From contig PBQF01000068.1 of the NCBI GenBank assembly GCA_002724975.1, positions 1 through 16,076 of the forward strand: a DNA stretch of 16,076 nucleotides, in the 5' to 3' direction. A model generated the notes under the pieces. It did no database searches and was not told the origin of the DNA. It saw nothing but the letters and a program-made list of their open reading frames with translations. The stretch comes from Parcubacteria group bacterium (GTDB taxonomy: Bacteria; Patescibacteriota; Minisyncoccia; Phycocordibacterales; GCA-002724975). The position numbers and the translations under genes were made by a program. The first letter of the stretch is position 1, and each line of letters begins with the position of its first letter. Positions 11,637 through 16,076 of this stretch are shown here, piece after piece.

Positions 11637-13259
11637 AATCCAGTTATCTTCTTTAGGTCTAGTACCTAATGCACTTGACATAAAACGATCTAGGTCTGTC
11701 TTAACTAATCTATCTCTGTGGTCTTGTAATTGTCTATCCGTATCTACGGCCATAGTTTCTATCCAGTAAGCTACGGCAATCGCTAGGGCATCTAATCGGT
11801 CATCATTCCTTAAGCTGCCTCTGTCTTTAGTAATACGGGTTAGCTGATGGAATAATTGATAATTAGCGTCCTTTGTATCGAAGTCTTCCCTTATGACTTG
11901 AGGAGAGACAATCAATTTGTGTTGGTTAAGGACTGGTTCTAGGGTGTCAATGATTCTTAATTCTTTTTGTTTACTATGATTAACTTCCTCAATACTTACG
12001 GGATAATATTTGTTAACAACAGGTTTAAGGAGCTGTGTAAACATTCCGTCACCGAAGTTACGTTCAACTATAATCTTGTTAACCTGTGCGTTTCTAGCTT
12101 CTCGTGCTATTAACTGCAGGTTGTCTTCATTATACCCACCACTTATCCCTGTGCATTTTTGCACATATAGATTACCACCTAGTTGTTTAACTATGGCTAT
12201 CCCCAATTCATCTTTGCCTCGTCCTGAAGGATCAAGTGACATTACTGATCCTGTATAGTCGGTAAAATCTTCACTGGTAAACATAGGTTTGTAAAACTTG
12301 TCCCCTGTAAATCCAACGCTGGGTAAATCTTCACAAGCGTACTCTGAAGATCCCGCCCAAGCAACGGTTACAGGAGCTATGTTATTGTTGATGTCCATAA
12401 CGACAAAATCGCTTAACTTAAGTGGGTAGCGATCCTTGTCGGAAAGAGTAGTGTCCAGCATAAATTGTAAGCTAAATCCTGAACGTCCATAGGACGCCTC
12501 TCTTTCTTCTAAATCTATTTTATTAAATCTTATAGGGTCAATAGGTTCACCCTCTTTAGCTTTATTGTTTACTACAAAGGGAGCTAAATTCCCACTGTAC
12601 TTTTTTATTTGAACGACTTTGGGTTTACGTGCTGTCCAGATCATTGTCTCATAACCTCGTAAACCCAGTTCGTTATAGATACTCATCTCTGATTGAGGTG
12701 TACCTAAAAACATAATCTTTCCGTTGGGTGATAATACGGCTTCAAATTCTTTTACATTGTCGGATAGTTTATCCCTCATACTTTGAGTTAAACTATTGTT
12801 TAAACTTTCGCAGTCGTCACTAATAATAAAGTCAGCTCTTGACCCTGTAAGTTGGCCTGTGATACCTACCGATTTAACGCTAGGTGCGTGAGCTGCCTTT
12901 GCTGGTGCAACGTCAAAGGAAACATTACTACCCCTTTGATTATCTCTAGGGCTTAAATGAACTAATATTTCCATCTCATTGATTAGTCTTTTTGTAAAGG
13001 TACTAAAATCATCTGCTCTATTCTTTGAAGCAGACACAACGAGAAATTTTAAGTTGGGGTTGTTTAATAATTTCCAACAAACAAAAGCACTGCATATCCA
13101 GCTTTTTCCTACACCCCTAAATGCCTGAATGACCGACCTTTTGGGTGCACTCTGCATAAAAGAAGCAATATCGTATTGGATTGGTGTGGGTTCTGGTAGA
13201 CTTAAGTGTTTCCAACATAGGAACAAAAAGTTCCTAAAATCGCTTTTTATTGCCTTCAT
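11631..13259 (-). CDS. terL: Terminase large subunit (T7 gp19-type packaging ATPase/nuclease)
   Basis: This 542-residue motor (T7: 586) translocates DNA into proheads and cuts the concatemer. The ATPase domain has QAFRGVGKS (Walker A, G49 to S53), ADFIISDDCE (Walker B, D148-D149, catalytic E151) and FLGTPQS (coupling motif, 184-190). The RNase H-like nuclease domain has SLDPSGRGKDELG (D343), VERNFGDG (E399) and NDDRLDALAIA (D486 to D490), all matching the T7 pattern. The start ATG at 13259 has AAGGCG upstream. It follows the small subunit after 30 nt and ends in the 12-bp repeat array. Higher GC than the amidoligase operon is evident. Confidence 0.96.
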   Translation of the reverse strand: MKAIKSDFRNFLFLCWKHLSLPEPTPIQYDIASFMQSAPKRSVIQAFRGVGKSWICSAFVCWKLLNNPNLKFLVVSASKNRADDFSTFTKRLINEMEILVHLSPRDNQRGSNVSFDVAPAKAAHAPSVKSVGITGQLTGSRADFIISDDCESLNNSLTQSMRDKLSDNVKEFEAVLSPNGKIMFLGTPQSEMSIYNELGLRGYETMIWTARKPKVVQIKKYSGNLAPFVVNNKAKEGEPIDPIRFNKIDLEEREASYGRSGFSLQFMLDTTLSDKDRYPLKLSDFVVMDINNNIAPVTVAWAGSSEYACEDLPSVGFTGDKFYKPMFTSEDFTDYTGSVMSLDPSGRGKDELGIAIVKQLGGNLYVQKCTGISGGYNEDNLQLIAREARNAQVNKIIVERNFGDGMFTQLLKPVVNKYYPVSIEEVNHSKQKELRIIDTLEPVLNQHKLIVSPQVIREDFDTKDANYQLFHQLTRITKDRGSLRNDDRLDALAIAVAYWIETMAVDTDRQLQDHRDRLVKTDLDRFMSSALGTRPKEDNWIT

Positions 13260-13289
13260 ATCGCCTTTTAAAGCCCGTACAGAGAGATT

Positions 13290-13526
13290 TTAATGTTTTA
13301 CGTCCTCTGCTACAGCCTTGAGATTTTCTTCAGAAAAGGGTAGATTTTCTGCTAATTTAGCTAACATACTATCCTTAACTGGAAGTGCATCTATATTGTT
13401 ATCTTTTAAAAATTGTCTTGCTACGTTTAGATCACTTGCTTTGACCTTTGGGTCATTCACACGATCTAGTAGTTTTTCAGCGAGTTTTTTATGTAACTCT
13501 GCTAGTTTCTGTTCTTGAGTTGTCAT
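13290..13526 (-). CDS. terS: Terminase small subunit-like protein
   Basis: This 78-residue, mostly helical protein lies directly upstream of the large terminase, where T7-like phages encode gp18 (89 aa). The central segment LLDRVNDPKVKASDLNVARQ followed by FLKDNNIDALP (about 19-50) is typical of short phage packaging proteins that oligomerise and recognise concatemer DNA. The C-terminus is acidic and may contact the large subunit. Assignment rests on position, size and this segment. Confidence 0.75.
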   Translation of the reverse strand: MTTQEQKLAELHKKLAEKLLDRVNDPKVKASDLNVARQFLKDNNIDALPVKDSMLAKLAENLPFSEENLKAVAEDVKH

Positions 13527-13536
13527 ATTTAATCAT

Positions 13537-13920
13537 CTACTTTTTACCGTTTCTAAATATCTGTGTACCCTTTATGCCAAAAATACTACCAACGACTAAA
13601 ATCCAAAGTGAAGTGAACCAAACTGGCAGTGTTGAAAAATACTCAAAGAAAAGTTTTACTTTCTCCATTGCTGTCGGATCATCACTTATGACCGCCCACA
13701 TTAATACAATGATGGGCGCTGAGAGGATTAAAAGTACAAATTCGTCTTTCCAGTCTGATTGCCGAGCCTCCAAAAGTTTGCCCTGGTAAGATTCCTCACC
13801 TCGAGCCATCTTCTCTGCATGGAGATATTGTGCATCTGCCATACGCATTTTAGTTTCTTGTCTTTTTTTATATATATGGCTTCCAGCACTTACAGCCATT
13901 TTAATTGCACTAAACCACAT
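13537..13920 (-). CDS. 3TM-type holin-like protein (copy 1)
   Basis: The 127-residue protein resembles the 3TM holin family known from gene-transfer agents and marine phages. A charged helical N-terminus has a repeated Glu/Lys/Arg pattern. The DWKDEF signature (56-61) leads into a hydrophobic segment (60-79) interrupted by Pro. After an amphipathic loop comes a second helix, WFTSLWILVVGSIFGIKG (about 101-118), and the basic end RNGKK. The protein at 15376-15747 has the same architecture and ending. It would permeabilise the inner membrane late in infection. It is 10 nt upstream of the terminase small subunit. Confidence 0.65.
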   Translation of the reverse strand: MWFSAIKMAVSAGSHIYKKRQETKMRMADAQYLHAEKMARGEESYQGKLLEARQSDWKDEFVLLILSAPIIVLMWAVISDDPTAMEKVKLFFEYFSTLPVWFTSLWILVVGSIFGIKGTQIFRNGKK

Positions 13921-13982
13921 TATTTATAAAATCCTTTCCAAAACCACTTAACAAATTTTTCCCAACTCTTAAAGGTGATAAT

Positions 13983-14204
13983 TTAGGCATCGTTAACCTT
14001 TACACAAGAAAATTTTGTAGCAAGTTGATATTTGTTTACTCTTTCGTGTCCTAATCTATTTAATGTACCCATACTATTAAGGAAAGCCGCTTCAACACAA
14101 GCGTCCCAAGTATTATATATTTGGGGATATTTAATCTCTTTTTGACAAGTAGTTTCATTTGGAATTAAAAAAGAACAAACTGCAATAATTAACATAAATT
14201 TCAT
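13983..14204 (-). CDS. Small exported two-cysteine protein
   Basis: These 73 residues start with MKFMLIIAVCSFLIP, a short signal-like hydrophobic segment. No proper lipobox is present, since the residue before Cys10 is Val. A polar domain follows, with ACVEAA (about 36-41) and SCVKVND at the end. The start overlaps the HNH-like gene stop as TAATG. The layout resembles the 84-aa protein at 2445-2699. Location in the lysis cluster allows an outer-membrane spanin or periplasmic role, but the missing lipobox argues against a classical o-spanin. The same frame stays open for 20 codons after its stop. Confidence 0.55.
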   Translation of the reverse strand: MKFMLIIAVCSFLIPNETTCQKEIKYPQIYNTWDACVEAAFLNSMGTLNRLGHERVNKYQLATKFSCVKVNDA

Positions 14205-14434
14205 TAGCTTACCCGAAGGTTGCCTCTGTTCTTTTTTCTTGAAGTAACCATTAAATTACTTCGTGAATTATTTTGAGGATTACCGTCTCTATGATGGACA
14301 TCTTTTCCATCTCCCTTATGTGCAGCTCCAGTGGCCATAAGCTTCCGTCTAGCTGCATTTCGTTTAGCACGATTTTTTTTCTGTTTAGAAGTACCTTGAT
14401 ACTCTCTATATTCTTTTTTATAATTTCTAGCCAT
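14204..14434 (-). CDS. Short HNH-like protein (copy 1)
   Basis: This is a 76-residue, very basic protein. After an Arg/Lys-rich helical region (MARNYKKEY to about residue 40), KDVHHRDGNPQNNSRSNL (44-61) is an HNH core with His-His, Asn-Asn and Asn-Leu, followed by VTSRKKNR. Such minimal HNH proteins are frequent in phages near packaging and lysis genes. Full-length HNH nucleases are longer, so activity is uncertain. The protein at 15740-15964 is a clear paralogue. Junctions on both sides are TAATG overlaps. Confidence 0.75.
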   Translation of the reverse strand: MARNYKKEYREYQGTSKQKKNRAKRNAARRKLMATGAAHKGDGKDVHHRDGNPQNNSRSNLMVTSRKKNRGNLRVS

Positions 14435-14589
14435 TATTTACTTCGTCTTCTACTTGCTCTTATTTTTTTTCTACTTCGTCCTTTTCGTTTGTGCTTATTC
14501 ATTGTTGAAGTAATGCACTTTTTACCTTGAGAAGTACCCTTAAAAGTTTTTTTATAAGTGACCGTAAGGCCATATTTAGATTTAGTCAT
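14434..14589 (-). CDS. 51-aa Arg/Lys-rich protein
   Basis: ATG 14589 to TAA 14434 encodes 51 residues. The N-terminal half (KYGLTVTYKKTFKGTSQGKK) looks strand-like, and the last 20 residues are almost entirely Arg, Lys and Ser. The stop shares an A with the ATG of the HNH-like gene (TAATG). GAGGAG lies about 20 nt upstream of the start, too far to be ideal. The basic tail suggests nucleic-acid binding. Family is unknown. Confidence 0.5.
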   Translation of the reverse strand: MTKSKYGLTVTYKKTFKGTSQGKKCITSTMNKHKRKGRSRKKIRASRRRSK

Positions 14590-14634
14590 TAGTAAAAGTT
14601 AATTACTCCTCTGATACAAGAGCATCGTCTTGCA

Positions 14635-14814
14635 TTATTTTTTACTATTTACATATCCGTAAATTCTATTTATGTTTTTTTCCACTCCTGTTAGTTCGCC
14701 TTTTATCGTGTCCACGTTGCTCTTTACGTCCATTAAGGTAATTAGAGACCATGTTAAAATAGCGAACAAAGAAGTTGTTATGAACACGATAATATATTTT
14801 AAATCTATCTTCAT
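14635..14814 (-). CDS. 59-aa membrane-anchored coiled-coil protein
   Basis: The protein has a short cytoplasmic start (MKIDLK), a transmembrane helix YIIVFITTSLFAILTWSLI (7-25) and a polar helical tail ending GYVNSKK. This is the plan of small inner-membrane spanins or XhlA-like lysis accessory proteins, although it is short. The ATG overlaps the preceding gene's TGA (ATGA). The neighbouring holin-like genes support a lysis-related role, which remains inference. Confidence 0.55.
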   Translation of the reverse strand: MKIDLKYIIVFITTSLFAILTWSLITLMDVKSNVDTIKGELTGVEKNINRIYGYVNSKK

Positions 14815-14930
14815 TTTTTGAACTCATCTTTCCTATTGCCTTTATTCCATCTTTTATTCCATGCCCATACAGAAATTTGTGAACTAACTCTTTCTATAAT
14901 TCCTAATAAGAAATCTTTTATTCTTTCCAT
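14811..14930 (-). CDS. 39-aa amphipathic peptide
   Basis: ATG 14930 to TGA 14811 gives MERIKDFLLGIIERVSSQIS followed by a Trp-rich basic stretch (VWAWNKRWNKGNRKDE). Helix 3-20 is amphipathic. The Trp/Arg segment would sit at a membrane surface. It is linked by ATGA to the 59-aa gene and lies 4 nt after the 36-aa gene, so it belongs to the same translation-coupled chain. No family is recognised. Confidence 0.45.
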   Translation of the reverse strand: MERIKDFLLGIIERVSSQISVWAWNKRWNKGNRKDEFKK

Positions 14931-14934
14931 TAAA

Positions 14935-15045
14935 TTAAATGGAGAAAAGAATTACAGCTACTATAAAAACTACGACAAATCTTGTTTTCCAACCTGTCTT
15001 GTTCCAAAGAGCTTTTGTTTTTTCCCACATATCAAGTAATGTCAT
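14935..15045 (-). CDS. 36-aa single-pass membrane peptide
   Basis: ATG 15045 to TAA 14935. The N-terminal half is polar with three Trp (MTLLDMWEKTKALWNKTGWK), and the C-terminal half is a transmembrane helix (FVVVFIVAVILFSI). It starts 3 nt after the stop of the 44-aa gene. Size and layout suit a holin, antiholin or lysis regulator, but no specific family is recognised. Confidence 0.5.
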   Translation of the reverse strand: MTLLDMWEKTKALWNKTGWKTRFVVVFIVAVILFSI

Positions 15046-15048
15046 TTA

Positions 15049-15183
15049 TTAGTTATCGCTTGGAAAACTAATCCAAACATCATTCCAAAAATCCTTATAA
15101 AATTTCTGTACTTGCCCAGTGTATTTTTCAACACTAGCTTTCCATTCTTTATAAGTTGGAATTTCTAGTTTAAAATTAAACAT
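15049..15183 (-). CDS. 44-aa Trp/Tyr/Lys-rich helical protein
   Basis: The start at ATG 15183 is chosen because AAAGGAGAT lies 5 nt upstream, one of the best ribosome sites in the window. Longer in-frame ATGs have none and would run deeper into the Cys-rich gene. The product has a long amphipathic helix (KEWKASVEKYTGQVQKFYKD, then FWND). It overlaps the stop of the 66-aa gene by 8 nt. Function is unknown. Confidence 0.55.
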   Translation of the reverse strand: MFNFKLEIPTYKEWKASVEKYTGQVQKFYKDFWNDVWISFPSDN

Positions 15184-15376
15184 ATTTATCTCCTTTGTTA
15201 TTATTTTTATTAACTTCATTTTCATAAGTATCTGCAACTACATCTTCTTCATAATTCCAGACATTGTTTTTAGGGCAGTTACAAGAAACACATTCGCAAT
15301 CTGTAATAATTCGGTGTTCATCGTTTGTGTCACAATGACAAACGTGGTCACATCTTTTACAAGTATTTTTAGTCAT
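15176..15376 (-). CDS. 66-aa cysteine-rich zinc-knuckle-like protein
   Basis: Eight cysteines fall in the first 34 residues: C6, C9, C13, C15, C27, C29, C32 and C34, with H11 and H14. The spacing CX2C-X3-CXC-X11-CXC-X2-CXC can hold two zinc ions. The C-terminal half is acidic, then Asn/Lys-rich. The ATG overlaps the holin-like stop (TAATG). Small zinc proteins in phages often bind nucleic acid or host proteins. No specific role can be given. Confidence 0.6.
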   Translation of the reverse strand: MTKNTCKRCDHVCHCDTNDEHRIITDCECVSCNCPKNNVWNYEEDVVADTYENEVNKNNNKGDKYV

Positions 15377-15747
15377 TATTTTTTCTTTCCATTTCTATAA
15401 TTTCTTAAAGTGGATAATCCAAAACTGCCTGAAAAGCAGATAAGTACAGCCCACCAAAATTCAGTAGGAGCTGTTCGCATAATTTCAAAACCTTTAATCA
15501 TATGAGGTTGAGTAATAGGTAAAAAAGTGCAAATCAGGATTCCGCTAATAATTATAGTTAATAGTTCATCACGAAAACTGCTTGAACTAGCTTTAATATT
15601 AGCAACATCAACAGTTTTACTAGCTTCTATTTCTTTTGCTCTTATAATTTTTTCTTTTTCTAAATGATGTTGAATAGCACCTATTGTTTTAGTAGCTACA
15701 ATCCTTGTTAAAGGATTCTTTAATATAGGTAATAAAAAGTTAAGCAT
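15376..15747 (-). CDS. 3TM-type holin-like protein (copy 2)
   Basis: This encodes 123 residues. An N-terminal hydrophobic patch (MLNFLLPIL) precedes a charged helix (HHLEKEKIIRAKEIE). SSFRDELLT (56-64) parallels DWKDEF of copy 1. Hydrophobic helices follow at about 61-78 and 97-113 (FWWAVLICFSGSFGLSTL), and the end is RNGKKK. The pattern ST/SW-x-DE, hydrophobic, P-x4-GFE, W, SFG is that of the 3TM holin family. It lies directly after the second HNH-like gene (8-nt overlap), mirroring copy 1. One copy might act as an antiholin. Confidence 0.65.
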   Translation of the reverse strand: MLNFLLPILKNPLTRIVATKTIGAIQHHLEKEKIIRAKEIEASKTVDVANIKASSSSFRDELLTIIISGILICTFLPITQPHMIKGFEIMRTAPTEFWWAVLICFSGSFGLSTLRNYRNGKKK

Positions 15748-15964
15748 TTCTTGAACGATTAGAAGATTTAGAACGTATTCTTAGATTGCTTCTACTATTG
15801 TTTCTAGGATTTGAGTCTTTGTGGTCTACGTCTTTTCCTCTAATTCTTTTCGCTCCCAACCGTTTCTTCATTAATCTTCTAGCCAAAACTCTACTTGAAC
15901 GATTTTTTCTTTGTTCAGGCCGAGAGTGATAATTGTCGTATTCTTTTCTATAGTTTCTAGCCAT
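15740..15964 (-). CDS. Short HNH-like protein (copy 2)
   Basis: This is a 74-residue paralogue of the protein at 14204-14434. It has the same MARNY-K/R-KEY start, Arg-rich linker and core GKDVDHKDSNPRNNSRSNL (44-62). The first His of the HH pair is Asp here, which may weaken or abolish catalysis. The C-terminus is Ser/Arg-rich. The ATG shares a base with the upstream stop (TAATG). Origin by duplication with the holin-like gene is likely. Confidence 0.75.
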   Translation of the reverse strand: MARNYRKEYDNYHSRPEQRKNRSSRVLARRLMKKRLGAKRIRGKDVDHKDSNPRNNSRSNLRIRSKSSNRSRNA

Positions 15965-16076
15965 TACAGAACATTAGACGCTTTCACTTTAGCTTCTACG
16001 TCTGCTCTAAATGCACTATCAGTTGAGTATTTAGGATTGTTAATATCTGTTAACATTTCTCCTACTGAACGATATG
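15964..16076 (-). CDS. C-terminal end of an unidentified late protein (5' part outside)
   Basis: An open frame enters at the right edge and stops with TAA at 15964-15966, giving about 36 residues: RSVGEMLTDINNPKYSTDSA, then FRADVEAKVKASNVL. A Pro-x-Tyr-x2-Asp turn followed by an amphipathic helix (FRADVEAKV) resembles C-terminal tails of some phage head-assembly or internal proteins, but the fragment is too short to assign. It couples to the HNH-like gene as TAATG. Confidence 0.6.
   Translation of the reverse strand, partial: YRSVGEMLTDINNPKYSTDSAFRADVEAKVKASNVL

Noticed and set aside
12010..12258. 82-aa plus-strand ORF inside the terminase gene
   Set aside because: Shadow of the strongly conserved terminase large subunit; no independent evidence.
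13448..13789. 113-aa plus-strand ORF over the terminase small subunit and holin-like gene
   Set aside because: Antisense to two supported genes and without a start signal.
14605..14635. 10-codon minus-strand ORF upstream of the 51-aa gene
   Set aside because: Begins with a TAATG junction but is too short to support as a gene; it may only carry the GAGGAG element.

Overview
The window is a compact, AT-rich genome segment of a T7-like (Autographiviridae-type) podovirus. The supporting genes are a single-subunit phage RNA polymerase, a T7 gp2.5-type SSB followed by endonuclease I, and T7 gp18/gp19-type terminase subunits. A tyrosine integrase immediately upstream of the RNA polymerase, a GcrA-family regulator (an alphaproteobacterial family) and the low GC content fit a temperate-capable phage of a marine alphaproteobacterium, possibly of the SAR11/pelagiphage kind. 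The host assignment is inference. No rRNA, tRNA, CRISPR array or IS element was found.

Layout. From 16076 down to 11631 (minus strand) lies the end of the late region: the tail of an unrecognised gene, two HNH-like/3TM-holin pairs, a string of very small lysis/membrane-type ORFs, the terminase small subunit and the terminase large subunit. From about 11630 to 10887 there is a 744-nt gene-free stretch rich in palindromes, inverted repeats and 12-bp tandem repeats next to the terminase stop. In T7-like phages this is where the genome ends meet, so the window probably crosses the right-end/left-end junction of a circular, concatemeric or circularised assembly. On the plus strand, 7610-10886 is a four-gene overlapping operon, much more AT-rich than its neighbours. 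It encodes a class II glutamine-amidotransferase-like Ntn protein, an amidoligase-family enzyme with a long unidentified N-terminal region, an unknown protein and a small membrane peptide. From 7375 down to 1 (minus strand) lies the early/replication region: two small early genes, a winged-helix-like regulator, integrase, RNA polymerase, a gamma-glutamylcyclotransferase-like (AIG2) protein, small proteins, GcrA, SSB, endonuclease I and a tail of small coiled-coil/basic ORFs.

How the parts may work together. The regulator-integrase-RNA polymerase genes form one tightly packed transcription unit. A good sigma70-like promoter would give the first gene an almost leaderless mRNA. Four 13-bp palindromic sites fitting CAACY-N3-RGTTG, plus one half-conserved site on that promoter, lie only in the intergenic regions around the regulator, the divergent amidoligase operon and the genome-end region. 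This looks like a control circuit for lysogeny, superinfection or cargo expression. The amidoligase, amidotransferase and cyclotransferase form a plausible set for making and trimming gamma-glutamyl or amide-linked compounds. That set is the most unusual biology here. Its substrate and purpose cannot be read from the sequence.
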